This document shows, piece after piece, positions 35,079 to 45,245 of a stretch of 64,000 bases of DNA (position 1 is its first letter; every line of letters starts with the position of its first letter). The DNA is from Desulfuromonadales bacterium. GTDB taxonomy: Bacteria; Desulfobacterota; Desulfuromonadia; Geobacterales; Pseudopelobacteraceae. The notes below the pieces were generated by a model. The model saw only the letters and a program-made list of their open reading frames with translations, was not told the origin of the DNA and made no database searches. Location: assembly GCA_013349405.1 (NCBI GenBank), contig DUZS01000019.1:1-64000 (forward strand), written 5' to 3'. Position numbers and translations under genes: made by a program.

Positions 35079-36823
35079 GGCTCGCCGGTAGATGCGTCAC
35101 TAATGCTGTCACCGAACTGCAGCGTACAGAGTCGGCTGTAGAGTCCGCTGTTTTCCAGAAGCTCTTTATGTGAGCCGCTCTCGACGATCCGGCCATTCTC
35201 GAGGACAAGTATTTTGTCCGCATGCAGAATAGTTGAAAGCCGGTGGGCGATAACAAAGGTGGTCCGGTTGGTCATCAGGTTGTCAAGCGCTTTCTGCACC
35301 ATCTGCTCGCTTTCCGTGTCAAGGGCGCTGGTCGCTTCATCCAGAATAAGAATCGGCGCATTCTTTATCAGGGCGCGGGCAATGCAGAGCCGCTGTCGCT
35401 GACCACCGGACAGTCGTGTGCCGCGGTCCCCGATGGTGGTGGCGTAGCCGTCAGGCATCTCCATGATGAAGTCATGAGCAAACGCTGATCTTGCAGCATT
35501 CTCAACCTCACCGTCGGTGGCCGTAAAATTCCCATAGCGGATGTTATTGGCAATCGTGTCGTTAAAGAGCATGGTTTCCTGATCAACAAGCGCCACCTGG
35601 CGGATGAGATCTTTCATGCCGATGGCACGGATATCGACACCGTCAAACAAAATGGCTCCGGCAGAGACATCATAAAAGCGGGGTATCAGTGAGACCAATG
35701 TTGATTTACCGCCGCCTGACGGGCCGACCAGGGCGATGATTTCACCATGCCTGGCTGTCAGGTTAATGTGATTAATCACCATCTCTCCGTCATAGGCAAA
35801 GGAGACATCCCTGAATTCAACATCTCCAGCCACGCGACCGATTGAAACGACATGCTCTGCGTCACAGATTTCCGGTGTCTCATCAATAACTTCAAACACC
35901 CGCACAGCCGCTCCAATGGAGGCCTGAATGATATTATACGAATTATTGAGGCTTTTAATCGGCTTGTAGACCAACACCATGGCGGTTAAAAACGAGAAAA
36001 ATTCAGCGGAGGTGAGTTTTCCATTCATGACCATACTGCCGCCGACCCAGATGACTCCGGCAATGCCGAGCGAAGTAATCATTTCGATGACCGGTGTGGA
36101 GAGACTGCCATACTTGATTGCTTTTTGGATGAAGATATAATAGTCGCTTGTTGCGGCATGAAAACGTCTGGTCATCCACTCCCCAAGCCCGAAGGCTTTG
36201 ACCACTTTGATGCCGGAAAACGTTTCCTGCAGGAGAGAGGCGACATCACCGATCATTTCCTGGCTTTTGCCGGACAGTCGTTTGATGCGCTTGCCGATCT
36301 TCTGCGCCGAAAAAACGGTGAGCGGGATAACTATAAAGGTAATCAGAGCCAGTTGCCAGCTGCGGTAAAAAATAACAACAAGGAGGGAAATGGCAGAGAA
36401 CCCGTCGCGGCAAATGCTGGTGACCACATTGGCAACCCCGTTCTGCATGACCCCGACATCGGACATAACCCGCGACATGAGTGCGCCGGTGGAATTTTTT
36501 TGAAAGAAGCGGAGGCCAAGCGTCATGCTGCTCCGATAGATATCGTTGCGGATATCCTGAATGGCGAGCTCTCCTGCGGTTCTGATGAAATAATCATTCA
36601 GGAAGCGGCATCCTGCTCTGATGGCAAACAGAATTAACACACCAAAAGGGAGGAGGGTGAATATCGTTTTGTCATTGGTGGCAAACGTCTTTTTCAGCAG
36701 CGGTTCCACCAGATAGGCAAACGCTCCGTCCATGCTGCCGACCATAATGGAAGCGGCTGTCGAAACGACAATTCTACCCCAGTACGGTTTGCAATAATGA
36801 AGAATGCGGCCAAAGGTACTCAT
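35075..36823 (-). CDS. msbA: lipid A export ABC transporter MsbA
   Basis: 582 residues, membrane and ATPase domains fused. Six helices in the first 310 residues are followed by a nucleotide-binding domain with Walker A GPSGGGKST, signature LSGGQRQRL, Walker B ILILDEATSALD and the H-loop VIAHRLSTI. It flips core-lipid A across the inner membrane as a homodimer. It sits between lpxB and the late acyltransferase and overlaps both by 4 bases. Confidence 0.93.
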   Translation of the reverse strand: MSTFGRILHYCKPYWGRIVVSTAASIMVGSMDGAFAYLVEPLLKKTFATNDKTIFTLLPFGVLILFAIRAGCRFLNDYFIRTAGELAIQDIRNDIYRSSMTLGLRFFQKNSTGALMSRVMSDVGVMQNGVANVVTSICRDGFSAISLLVVIFYRSWQLALITFIVIPLTVFSAQKIGKRIKRLSGKSQEMIGDVASLLQETFSGIKVVKAFGLGEWMTRRFHAATSDYYIFIQKAIKYGSLSTPVIEMITSLGIAGVIWVGGSMVMNGKLTSAEFFSFLTAMVLVYKPIKSLNNSYNIIQASIGAAVRVFEVIDETPEICDAEHVVSIGRVAGDVEFRDVSFAYDGEMVINHINLTARHGEIIALVGPSGGGKSTLVSLIPRFYDVSAGAILFDGVDIRAIGMKDLIRQVALVDQETMLFNDTIANNIRYGNFTATDGEVENAARSAFAHDFIMEMPDGYATTIGDRGTRLSGGQRQRLCIARALIKNAPILILDEATSALDTESEQMVQKALDNLMTNRTTFVIAHRLSTILHADKILVLENGRIVESGSHKELLENSGLYSRLCTLQFGDSISDASTGEP

Positions 36824-38019
36824 ACGCGGTCCTGCTTTCTATTGATAAGATCGAGTGCCAGTGACGCCGTGCGCAGAGCTGCACCGCCGCCGCCAAGCTG
36901 TTCGCGGATGGAGGCCAGTTTGGCAGTCATTATTGCCCGATAGGCTTCGTTCGCAAGAATCGTCGTTATTTCGTCAGCAATCGCTTCCGGGTTGGCCTGG
37001 TCCTGAATCAGCTCTTTGACCAGACTCTGTCCGGCAACGATGTTGCACAGTCCGATATGCGCGATCTTTACCACTCTCCTGGCGACCTGATAGGTGAGCG
37101 GGGCGAGTTTGTAGATTATGACCATCGGCGTGCCGACCAGCGCTATTTCGAGTGTGACCGTGCCGGATACCGAAATGATGGCATCACATCCCCTGATCAG
37201 GTCATGAATCCTCTCGGTGGTAATGACCGGAGTGATGCCGACGCCGTTCAGGTGGGGGCTAATGTCCTCCCGGGTGAGCGTCGATGCCAGCGGCAGAACG
37301 AACTGCACAGCGGGAAAGCGCGTCTGAAGCAGTTCTGCGGCAGCAAGGATTGCCGGCAGAATCCGTTCTATCTCGCTTCTGCGACTGCCGGGGAAAAGGC
37401 CGACCGTTTTTCTGGACGGGTCAAGGCCAAAGCTTGCCGCTGCTTCTGCCCGGCTCATCGCCACATTTACAAGGTCAAGCATGGGGTGGCCGACAAAGCT
37501 GACCGGTACCCCCGCTTTTTCGTATAAAGGCACTTCAAAAGGGAAAATGACCGCCATGTGGGTGACGGTGGCGGCAATTGTCCTGATGCGTCCCGCTTTC
37601 CAGGCCCAGACCTTGGGGCTTATATAGTACAAAACTTTCACGGCGGCCTTTTTTGCCGCTTTTGCCAGACGGATGTTGAAGCCGGGATAGTCAATCAGGA
37701 TGAGCAGCTCAGGCGGATGTTCCTGCAGAATTTTTTTGAGCGTGAGAAAGGCGGCGGATATAACGCCGAAATGCTTGAATACTTCAACCAAACCCATTAC
37801 GGCCATCTCTGCCGAATCAACCAGCGTTGTCACGCCCGACTCACGCATCCGGGAACCACCAATGCCGAAAAAATGCACTCCGGCATCGAGTGCAAGCGCT
37901 TTCTGAACCAGATCGGCCCCATAGATGTCACCGGATGCTTCTCCGGCAACGATCATTATGCGCCGACTCCGGTTAATGTCAGGCGGATCAGAATCAACCC
38001 CGCCATGCCCGGGCATCAT
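36820..38019 (-). CDS. lpxB: lipid-A-disaccharide synthase
   Basis: 399 residues, GT19 family. IMIVAGEASGDIYGADLV and FFGIGGSRM open the enzyme, and LFPGSRRSEIERILP and ISVSGTVTLEIALVGTPMVI form the donor-binding half. It joins lipid X to UDP-2,3-diacylglucosamine. The start is uncertain: ATG 38019 overlaps the lpxA stop and suits coupled translation, while ATG 37956 lies at the family's conserved start. Confidence 0.94.
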   Translation of the reverse strand: MMPGHGGVDSDPPDINRSRRIMIVAGEASGDIYGADLVQKALALDAGVHFFGIGGSRMRESGVTTLVDSAEMAVMGLVEVFKHFGVISAAFLTLKKILQEHPPELLILIDYPGFNIRLAKAAKKAAVKVLYYISPKVWAWKAGRIRTIAATVTHMAVIFPFEVPLYEKAGVPVSFVGHPMLDLVNVAMSRAEAAASFGLDPSRKTVGLFPGSRRSEIERILPAILAAAELLQTRFPAVQFVLPLASTLTREDISPHLNGVGITPVITTERIHDLIRGCDAIISVSGTVTLEIALVGTPMVIIYKLAPLTYQVARRVVKIAHIGLCNIVAGQSLVKELIQDQANPEAIADEITTILANEAYRAIMTAKLASIREQLGGGGAALRTASLALDLINRKQDRV

Positions 38020-38795
38020 CCGCGACAAATTCCTCGTTCTGACCGCTTTATGAAGGCCAGCAGGTAATCGACTTCGGGGCAGTCGGTTATTTCAGCAGTA
38101 ATGCGTTCAAGCGCGTCGGCCAGTTTCAGATTTGCCATGAAAAGGGCTTTGTACGCCTTCTTCAATTTGGCAATAGTCTCTTCAGAAAAGCCGCGCCGTT
38201 TAAGCCCGACAAGATTGAGTCCGCGCAGTTTGGCATCACCTGCCCCCGGTGTCGCAATCAGGTAGGGGGGGAGGTCGAGGCTGACCAGGGTGCCGCCCCC
38301 TGCCATGGCGTGAATGCCGATGGTGACAAACTGATGAACCGCCACCAGACCGCCAAGAATAACATGATCTTCCACGGTGACATGCCCGGCCAGAGTCGCT
38401 GCATTCGCCATGACTACGTTATTGCCGATCCGGCAGTCATGGGCCACGTGCGAATACGCCATGAACAGATTGTTATTCCCTACGACCGTCTCACTGAGAC
38501 CGGTAACCGTGCCGCGATGAATGGTCGCAAATTCACGGATGATATTGCTGTTGCCGATGCGCGTCCAACACTCTTCACCACGATATTTCAGATCCTGAGG
38601 GGCAGGGCCTACCGATGCGAGATGGTAAATCTGGTTGTTTTCGCCAATTTCGGTCCAGTCTCCAATGACGGAGTGAGCACCGATAGAGGTGCCCCTGCCG
38701 ATGGTGACATGTTTGCCGATGATGGCATATGGGGCAATTTCGGCGTCTGGAGCAACTATGGCTGTTGGATCAATTACCGCAGTCGGGTGGATCAT
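38016..38795 (-). CDS. lpxA: UDP-N-acetylglucosamine acyltransferase
   Basis: 259 residues, left-handed beta-helix hexapeptide acyltransferase. IHPTAVIDPTAIVAPDAEI starts the repeats, and YSHVAHDCRIGNN carries the catalytic His. It performs the first step of lipid A synthesis using 3-hydroxyacyl-ACP. AGGAG lies nine bases before the chosen ATG, favouring 38795 over a longer reading. It lies between fabZ and lpxB. Confidence 0.95.
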   Translation of the reverse strand: MIHPTAVIDPTAIVAPDAEIAPYAIIGKHVTIGRGTSIGAHSVIGDWTEIGENNQIYHLASVGPAPQDLKYRGEECWTRIGNSNIIREFATIHRGTVTGLSETVVGNNNLFMAYSHVAHDCRIGNNVVMANAATLAGHVTVEDHVILGGLVAVHQFVTIGIHAMAGGGTLVSLDLPPYLIATPGAGDAKLRGLNLVGLKRRGFSEETIAKLKKAYKALFMANLKLADALERITAEITDCPEVDYLLAFIKRSERGICRG

Positions 38796-38842
38796 GTGAT
38801 GTGTCTCCTGTAGATCACCCTCCAACAAGGAGAGTTGAAAAA

Positions 38843-39286
38843 TTATTTCGGTGAATCCGCAAATGTCGCCTTAAGATCGGCTTCAGTTACCAGAGTCGAG
38901 CCGACAAACACTTTTCCGGCTACTCCCCAGATTCCTCTCTTATTCATAGTTGTTGTGACCTCAATGCGCAGTTGATCGCCGGGTGACACCGGTTTGCGGA
39001 AACGGGCGTTGTCGATGGCCAGAAAGTAGGTTACCTTGGCACGGGCAGCTTCATCGGAAGCGAGGTATGCCATGATACCGGCGACCTGAGCCATGGCTTC
39101 AATGATCAGTACTCCGGGCATAACCGGATGCCCGGGAAAATGTCCCGGGAAAAAAGGCTCGTTGATAGTAACATTTTTTATCCCGACGCAGCGTTGCCCC
39201 TGTTCGACTTCAATAATCCGGTCAACCATCAGGAACGGATAGCGGTGCGGGAGTATTTTCATGATATCATTAATGTCCAGCTGCAT
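38843..39286 (-). CDS. fabZ: 3-hydroxyacyl-ACP dehydratase
   Basis: 147 residues, single hot-dog fold. LPHRYPFLMVDRI and FPGHFPGHPVMPGVLIIEAM carry the catalytic His and Glu. It dehydrates 3-hydroxyacyl-ACP in fatty acid synthesis and competes with LpxA and LpxD for the same substrates, which explains its place between them. It starts one base after the lpxD stop. Confidence 0.96.
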   Translation of the reverse strand: MQLDINDIMKILPHRYPFLMVDRIIEVEQGQRCVGIKNVTINEPFFPGHFPGHPVMPGVLIIEAMAQVAGIMAYLASDEAARAKVTYFLAIDNARFRKPVSPGDQLRIEVTTTMNKRGIWGVAGKVFVGSTLVTEADLKATFADSPK

Positions 39287-39287
39287 G

Positions 39288-40340
39288 TCAGTTCTCCTTG
39301 GCGGTCAGTTTCAGTGTGGCTTCAAGCCCGGCAATACGTTTTTCCAGAGATGAAACGGTTTTACGCATTTCCGGCAATCGGGGCATAATCATGGAAGATC
39401 TCAACCATTCCTTATGCGGCATGGTAGGTGTACCACTGTAGGCGGCATTGGCCGGCAGCGAACCAGGCACACCGGACTGAGCTCCAACCAGTACATTGTC
39501 ACCGATCGTCAGGTGACCGGCGACGCCGACCTGGCCGGCCAGGGTGACATGATTGCCGATTTTTGCACTGCCCGAAATGCCGACTTGAGAGACGATCATG
39601 CAATCTTCACCGATCTCGCAGTTGTGAGCAATCTGCACCAGGTTATCCAGCTTGGTGCCTCTCCTGATCCGGGTCACTTCAACCGCGGCCCGATCAATAC
39701 AACTGTTTGCGCCGATTTCGACGTCATCATCGAGCACGACAATGCCGATTTGCGGGATACGGAAGTAGCCTGTGCCGTCCGGTGCGTAGCCGAAGCCGTC
39801 TGAACCGATGACGGCACCCGGCTGGATAATGCAGCGATTACCGAGTCGGCAGCGTTCCCGAATAACAGCGTTGGCATGAATGATACAATCATCACCAATA
39901 GTGACGTTGTCATAGAGCACCGCTCCCGGATAGATCACCGTACGCTCCCCGACGACGACATTTTTGCCGATGCAGGCGCCCGGATAGACGGTGACATCGG
40001 TGCCAAGGGCCGCCGTGCTGTCAACAATTGCTGCCGGGAGAACGCCAAGCGGTTCGTGAGGCGCTGTATAGAAGAGTGCCAGCAGTTTGGCAAAACCGAG
40101 ATACGGGTTGGCAACTTCAATGACGGTACGCCCGTAGCCTTCACCACCCGGCGCCATAAGCACCGCACCGGCGGAAGTTTCGGCAACTTTTGACGCATAC
40201 TTCGGGTTGGCAAGAAACGTCAGCGTGTCCGGTCCGGCGGTTTCAAGCGTTCCCAGCCCGGAAATCCGGATCTCGCCATCTCCCCGCACAGTGCCGCCAA
40301 GATAGTCGGCTATTTCTGTAACTGTCCGTGACTGTGTCAT
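39288..40340 (-). CDS. lpxD: UDP-3-O-acylglucosamine N-acyltransferase
   Basis: 350 residues. A uridine-binding N-terminal domain (1-100) is followed by about ten turns of hexapeptide repeat and a C-terminal helix ([18 protein letters not shown]). The catalytic His lies in [12 protein letters not shown]. It adds the second hydroxyacyl chain from acyl-ACP, acting after LpxC. It follows skp by five bases. Confidence 0.95.
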   Translation of the reverse strand: MTQSRTVTEIADYLGGTVRGDGEIRISGLGTLETAGPDTLTFLANPKYASKVAETSAGAVLMAPGGEGYGRTVIEVANPYLGFAKLLALFYTAPHEPLGVLPAAIVDSTAALGTDVTVYPGACIGKNVVVGERTVIYPGAVLYDNVTIGDDCIIHANAVIRERCRLGNRCIIQPGAVIGSDGFGYAPDGTGYFRIPQIGIVVLDDDVEIGANSCIDRAAVEVTRIRRGTKLDNLVQIAHNCEIGEDCMIVSQVGISGSAKIGNHVTLAGQVGVAGHLTIGDNVLVGAQSGVPGSLPANAAYSGTPTMPHKEWLRSSMIMPRLPEMRKTVSSLEKRIAGLEATLKLTAKEN

Positions 40341-40345
40341 AGTGG

Positions 40346-40864
40346 TTACTTCTTTCTGCTGGAGTTGAACAGCTTCAGCACCTCTTCGGTAAGATCACTT
40401 TTTTCATCGGCAAACAGGAGTAAATTGTCATTTTTTACAAAGATGAATGTGTAGCCGTGCTGCCGCCCGAAGGCCTGGATGGTTTTTTCCATGCCTTCAA
40501 GAATTTTGCGGGTGAATTCTTCATCCTTACCCTGCAGTTCATCCTGAGCATCCTTCGTGAATCGCTGAAAGTCCTTCAATTTGTTTTGATAATCTTTCTC
40601 TTTGGCAGCACGGGCGGAATCGGAAAGCAACATCCCCTGCTTTTCCAGTTCATCTTTCAGCTTCTTGAGATCCTCCTGCTTGACATTGATTTCGTCCTGA
40701 TACTTTTTCACTTTGGCGGCCAGTTGCTCCTTGGCCTCTTTACCTGCTTCGGAACCGTTCAATGCCCGTTGCATATCGACAAACCCGAGCTTGAGATCAG
40801 CTGCAAAAACAGATGTTGATACAATGCACGCTGCTACAATACCTGCCAGAATAATGCGTTTCAT
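40346..40864 (-). CDS. skp: OmpH/Skp periplasmic chaperone
   Basis: 172 residues. A signal peptide ([20 protein letters not shown], cleavage after VFA) is followed by [18 protein letters not shown], then a long charged coiled coil (about 40-130) and the final [13 protein letters not shown] strand. Skp trimers hold unfolded outer membrane proteins for BamA, whose gene is next upstream. AAAGGAGAAGG precedes the ATG, favouring 40864 over a longer reading. Confidence 0.9.
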   Translation of the reverse strand: MKRIILAGIVAACIVSTSVFAADLKLGFVDMQRALNGSEAGKEAKEQLAAKVKKYQDEINVKQEDLKKLKDELEKQGMLLSDSARAAKEKDYQNKLKDFQRFTKDAQDELQGKDEEFTRKILEGMEKTIQAFGRQHGYTFIFVKNDNLLLFADEKSDLTEEVLKLFNSSRKK

Positions 40865-40909
40865 GAATCCTTCTCCTTTAAAGGTGGTGGGCAAAGGCCC
40901 TTAAAATAT

Positions 40910-40982
40910 ACCCCCCCTCAATCCCCCCTTGTCGGGAGGGAAGCTTATAGGCTCTCCCCTGATAAGGGGAGCGGGGAGGGGT
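40910..40982. repeat. G/C-run palindromic repeat between bamA and skp
   Basis: Runs of C and G alternate (CCCCCCTCAATCCCCCC, then CTCCCC/GGGGAG across a 6-base loop, then GGGGAGGGG) and can fold into at least two hairpins in the transcript between bamA and skp. Similar C/G-run units are often dispersed in Geobacter-type genomes (from memory). It may protect or separate the two parts of the mRNA. Confidence 0.6.
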
Positions 40983-40985
40983 TGG

Positions 40986-43292
40986 TTAAAACATGCTGCC
41001 AATCGAAAATTCGAGTCGGCCGCCCGTACTGTCAATCCCTGTCCGGGGATTATTCGGTATGCCGTATTCAAGGCGTAACGGTCCCATGGGCGAGGCCCAT
41101 CGGATACCAAAACCATAGCTCGTAAGCAGCGGATTGAAAGCCTTCGAAGTATCGGTAAAAGAATTGCCGTAATCGTAAAAAAGAACCCCTTTGAGCCCGG
41201 CTTCGGCGATCAGTGGGAATGTTAATTCGATATTGCCGAAGAACTCTTTTTCGCCGCCAAGGTATATCCGTTCGTTGGTACGGTTACCGTTAATATCTTT
41301 GGCAAACAAGATGCTTGTCGGAGACACCGTGCGGGATTGAAAACCGCGCAGGGAGCCGATACCCCCGAGATAAAATTTTTCATCGATAGGGATCGGTTGG
41401 CCGACTTCCGCTACGTATCCCAACGTTATTTTGGTCGAAGCGATCAGTTTCTTGTAGACCGGGTGAAAGTAGGTGTGGTCGGTTATAAACCGGGCGAATT
41501 TATTGGTGCCGCCCAGGCCGGCGTACTCTGCAGAAATCGAGTTGATAAAGCCGATTGACGGGTCCATCCGGTAGTCGGTGCTGTTATGGGTGATGCTGCT
41601 GTATACGGCACTGGTAGTTGTTTCGCCGAGCGGGTATGTGCCGTTGATGTCGGCATCACTGAGAAGCTGATATGTGGCGCTCGGTTTTAAAATATCCTTT
41701 AATTCATACTTGTACATCATAAAGGTACCGACAGAATCACTGATCGGGTAGCCGCCTTTGATGTCTGCACCGGTAAGCTTCCGTGAATAATCGGTATATT
41801 CTCGTTCTGATCGGTAGATATCACCACCGAGCGTCCATTTGGTATCCATGAAATGAGGATCAGTCAATCCAAGTGCATACGTCTGCGATTTTCCTCCGAG
41901 CGAAGCGGAAAGATTAGCCTTCAGCCCCAGGCCGAGGAAGTTCGCCTGCTGAACGGAGCCCTGGGCGATAAAGCCATCCAGAGAGCTGTAGCCGCCGCCG
42001 ATACTGAAGGTCCCGGTCGGTTTCTCCTTGACATCCACATTGACATTAAGTTTATTACTTGTACTTCCTTTGGCGGTAGCTACGTTCGCCTCCTCGAAGA
42101 AGCCAAGATTCATGAGGTTCTGCTTGCTCCGCTTCAGGCCGGAGGAGTTGTACAAGCCCCCTTCGGTAACACGGACCTCCCGGCGGATAACCTTGTCACG
42201 GGTTTTGGGGTTGCCGGCAATAGTGATGCGTTCAATCGTTACCAACTCGCCCTTGTCAACGTCAAATGTCATGTCCACCGTCTTCTTCTCGTTGTCCAGT
42301 TTGGTCAGGGGATTAATCGTGGCAAAGGCATAGCCCTTGTCCCCGTACACGTCAGTGAGTACACCGATATCAGTGCGCAGGATTGAGCGGTTGAAAACAC
42401 TCCCCGGCTCGCTTTTCAGCTTCGCTCGCAGAGACGCTTCCGGATCAAGCAGTTCTCCTTTGAAAGCGATGGCGCCGATCTTGAACTGTTCTCCCTCGGT
42501 AATTCCGATAGAAACATCCAGTGCAGTTTTTGCTTCATTCAATTTCACGACCGGTTCTCCGACCTTGATATTGATATAGCCGTTGTTGAGATAATGGTCG
42601 GTAATCAGGAGGGCATCATTTTTCAGCACCTCTTCCTTGTAGGTGCCGGCACCGGTCAACCAGGACAGGAACCATTTTTCTTTCGTTTCCATGAGTCCCT
42701 TGATTTTACTGTTGCTGAATGCCTTGTTACCGTCGAGTCGGATCTCGGTAATGAGAATCTTTTCGCCCTCAGTAATTTTGAAAAGAACCTTCATATCGTT
42801 TGTGGCAGTTTTCTTCGCTTCAGTCTGAACGTCTGCCAGATAATAACCGTCATCGCCATATAATTTTTTAATTTTTCCGACGCTCTTGGCCAGATCTTTT
42901 GTCGAAAAGACCGAATTCAAACGAAACTCAAGCGCTTCCTTCAGCTTGTCAGTGGAGATCTCCTTATTCCCTTCAAAGGTAATCTCACGAACGATGGCTT
43001 TTTCCTGGACCAGATAGACAAGTACCACACCCTTATCCGATTCCTCTTTCACTGCCTGAACATCCTGAAAATGCCCCAACTTGTAAATCGCCCGAATATC
43101 TGCGTCACTCTTTTCTCCTGTGAGAGTGTCACCGGCGCGCATCTTGATCGCATTGAGTATTGCCGCTGATTCTATGCGGCGATTCCCCTGAATCCTTATT
43201 TCCACCAGTTTTTCATCTTCTGCATGGGCGGGTGCCCACCAGCCGATGCATGCAATCAGTGCAGCAGGTACGATGCTATTAATACGGGACAT
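40986..43292 (-). CDS. bamA: outer membrane assembly protein BamA
   Basis: 768 residues with a signal peptide (ending PAHA). Five POTRA-like domains span about 25-345 (for example VEIRIQGNRRIESAAILNAI), followed by a 16-strand barrel. The signature RGFQSRTVSP (the VRGF/Y loop that plugs the barrel) and the C-terminal LEFSIGSMF with a terminal aromatic are present. It inserts beta-barrel proteins into the outer membrane. It sits between lolD and skp. Confidence 0.94.
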   Translation of the reverse strand: MSRINSIVPAALIACIGWWAPAHAEDEKLVEIRIQGNRRIESAAILNAIKMRAGDTLTGEKSDADIRAIYKLGHFQDVQAVKEESDKGVVLVYLVQEKAIVREITFEGNKEISTDKLKEALEFRLNSVFSTKDLAKSVGKIKKLYGDDGYYLADVQTEAKKTATNDMKVLFKITEGEKILITEIRLDGNKAFSNSKIKGLMETKEKWFLSWLTGAGTYKEEVLKNDALLITDHYLNNGYINIKVGEPVVKLNEAKTALDVSIGITEGEQFKIGAIAFKGELLDPEASLRAKLKSEPGSVFNRSILRTDIGVLTDVYGDKGYAFATINPLTKLDNEKKTVDMTFDVDKGELVTIERITIAGNPKTRDKVIRREVRVTEGGLYNSSGLKRSKQNLMNLGFFEEANVATAKGSTSNKLNVNVDVKEKPTGTFSIGGGYSSLDGFIAQGSVQQANFLGLGLKANLSASLGGKSQTYALGLTDPHFMDTKWTLGGDIYRSEREYTDYSRKLTGADIKGGYPISDSVGTFMMYKYELKDILKPSATYQLLSDADINGTYPLGETTTSAVYSSITHNSTDYRMDPSIGFINSISAEYAGLGGTNKFARFITDHTYFHPVYKKLIASTKITLGYVAEVGQPIPIDEKFYLGGIGSLRGFQSRTVSPTSILFAKDINGNRTNERIYLGGEKEFFGNIELTFPLIAEAGLKGVLFYDYGNSFTDTSKAFNPLLTSYGFGIRWASPMGPLRLEYGIPNNPRTGIDSTGGRLEFSIGSMF

Positions 43293-43306
43293 TTGTGCCT
43301 CGGGTA

Positions 43307-43987
43307 TCAGGTTGTTTTTTCTATTTTGCCATCGAGCAGGTGAATGGTGGTTCCCATGGCTGCTGCCAGTCGCTCATTATGAGTTACGACCACCAGCGTC
43401 AATTTCTTCTTGAACTGCAGTTCCGCCAGCATGGCATGGATGCTGTCACTCGTTTTCATATCAAGATTACCGGTCGGTTCATCAGCGAGCAGCAGCTCCG
43501 GTTCAAGCGCCAGCGCCCGGGCAATGGCAACCCGTTGCTGTTCGCCTCCGGACAGCTCACCGGGGCGGTGTGTCATGCGCTGGCCAAGCCCAACATCCAT
43601 TAGCAGCGATTGTGCCATAGCCACGGCGTCGGCGCGCGGCACCCGGGCGATCAACGCCGGCATCATGACATTTTCCAGTGCGGTGAATTCGGGCAGCAGA
43701 TGGTGAAACTGAAATACGAAGCCGATACTCCGATTCCTGAATGCCGCCAGCTGTCGCTCATTTTTTTTAAAAATGTTCTCGCCACGAAAACTGACCGAAC
43801 CAGCAGTCGGCCGGTCGAGAGCCCCCAAAAGATGCATCAGCGTGCTCTTTCCGGCACCGGACGCCCCAACGAGGGCTGTTGTCGTTCCGGTCTGCAAATC
43901 CAGGTCAATGCCGCTCAGCACTTCAAGACTGTTTGCCCCGCTGCCGTAGGTCTTGCTGAGGCCGCGTATCTCAAGGAGGTTACTCAT
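43307..43987 (-). CDS. lolD: lipoprotein-releasing ABC ATPase
   Basis: 226-residue ATPase subunit with Walker [10 protein letters not shown], signature LSGGEQQRV, Walker [13 protein letters not shown] and H-loop VVVTHNE. The Q-loop reads [12 protein letters not shown], typical of LolD. It powers release of outer membrane lipoproteins from the inner membrane. It overlaps the permease gene by 8 bases. The MacB family is similar, but the lolC-lolD-bamA context supports LolD. Confidence 0.92.
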   Translation of the reverse strand: MSNLLEIRGLSKTYGSGANSLEVLSGIDLDLQTGTTTALVGASGAGKSTLMHLLGALDRPTAGSVSFRGENIFKKNERQLAAFRNRSIGFVFQFHHLLPEFTALENVMMPALIARVPRADAVAMAQSLLMDVGLGQRMTHRPGELSGGEQQRVAIARALALEPELLLADEPTGNLDMKTSDSIHAMLAELQFKKKLTLVVVTHNERLAAAMGTTIHLLDGKIEKTT

Positions 43988-45242
43988 AGCGCAGCGCCTC
44001 GGCCGGCAGCATTCTCGATGCCTGCCAGGCGGGATAGAGCGTTGCGAGAAACGAGATCAGTATCGCCGTTACCGAGATCAGTAAAACATCGGAAGGTACT
44101 ACCAGTGACGGGAAGTGGTCGAGGTAATAGATATCCTTGTTGAAAAAATTCTGCCCGGTGACGTTCTGGATCAGAGTGATGATCGGCTCAAGGTTGAGGG
44201 CAATAAGCAGACCGGATACAACGCCGACTGCTGTGCCGATAATACCGATGATCAGCCCCTCAAGAACAAAAATTTTCATGATGCTGGCGGCGGAGGCCCC
44301 CATTGATTTGAGGATGGCGATATCTCTGGTCTTTTCCATGACCACCATAAAAAGTGTTGAAGCGATCCCGAATGCGGCGACCAGCACTATCAGCGTCAAA
44401 ATGATGAACATGACGATTTTTTCCGTTTTCAGCGCAAACAGAATGTTCTTGTTCATCTGCATCCAGTCACGCGCGTAGAAGTTAATCCCCATTTCCCGAT
44501 TGATACTGCGGGCCAGCTCATCGGTGTGATACACATCCGCAACTTTCAGCTGAATACCGGTGACAGTGTCACCGAGATCGAAAAAACGCTGCGCCTGAGC
44601 AAGGCTGACATAGGCCAGGGTCGAATCATATTCGAACATGCCGGTATTGAAAATCCCGGTCACCCTGAACGGTTTCATGCGTGGCATCATGCCGAGCGGC
44701 GTAATACTGCCCATCGGTGAAATTACGTTTACCTTGTCGCCCAGAAACAGGTTGAGATGTTTGGCCAGCTCTTTTCCCACCATCAAGCCGGGGGGCGCGT
44801 CTGCTCCCTGCCCCATATGGGGGTCGAGGCCATCCATACTTCCTTCAACGATCGATTTGCTGAGGCGGGTAACCTGGCGGTCGGTGGCGACATCAATGCC
44901 ACGGAGAACGACACCGGAGACGTTTTTGCCGGACGAGAGCATGACCTGGTTGTAGATAAACGGAGTTGCCGCCAGAACGCCGGGAAACCCCTTCAGCTTT
45001 TCAATTACGGCACGATATTCCTCCATCGGTGCACCGCTCCTGATGACGACTATATGGGCGTTCGTACCGAGGATTTTTTCTTTCAGGTCATTTTCAAAAC
45101 CGGTCATAACCGCCAGCACCACAATCAGCGCCATAACGCCGAGGGCAACACCGGCGGTGGAAATGAACGTGATAATGGAAATGAAGGTGGATTTGCGTTT
45201 TGCTTTCAGATAGCGCAAGCCGATGAAAAGTTCAAAGGGCAT
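43980..45242 (-). CDS. lolC: lipoprotein-releasing system permease LolC/E
   Basis: 420 residues with four membrane segments: one near 20-45 and three after about 275 ([17 protein letters not shown] and following). A large periplasmic domain lies between. [19 protein letters not shown] and [21 protein letters not shown] are LolC/E hallmarks. Only one permease is encoded here, so it may act as a homodimer (LolF-like) or partner an unlinked LolE. lolD follows. Confidence 0.92.
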   Translation of the reverse strand: MPFELFIGLRYLKAKRKSTFISIITFISTAGVALGVMALIVVLAVMTGFENDLKEKILGTNAHIVVIRSGAPMEEYRAVIEKLKGFPGVLAATPFIYNQVMLSSGKNVSGVVLRGIDVATDRQVTRLSKSIVEGSMDGLDPHMGQGADAPPGLMVGKELAKHLNLFLGDKVNVISPMGSITPLGMMPRMKPFRVTGIFNTGMFEYDSTLAYVSLAQAQRFFDLGDTVTGIQLKVADVYHTDELARSINREMGINFYARDWMQMNKNILFALKTEKIVMFIILTLIVLVAAFGIASTLFMVVMEKTRDIAILKSMGASAASIMKIFVLEGLIIGIIGTAVGVVSGLLIALNLEPIITLIQNVTGQNFFNKDIYYLDHFPSLVVPSDVLLISVTAILISFLATLYPAWQASRMLPAEALRYE

Positions 45243-45245
45243 CGG

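Noticed and set aside
40901-41116. 71-codon minus-strand frame spanning the bamA end and the repeat
   Set aside because: It is out of frame with bamA and its end only translates the C/G-run repeat.
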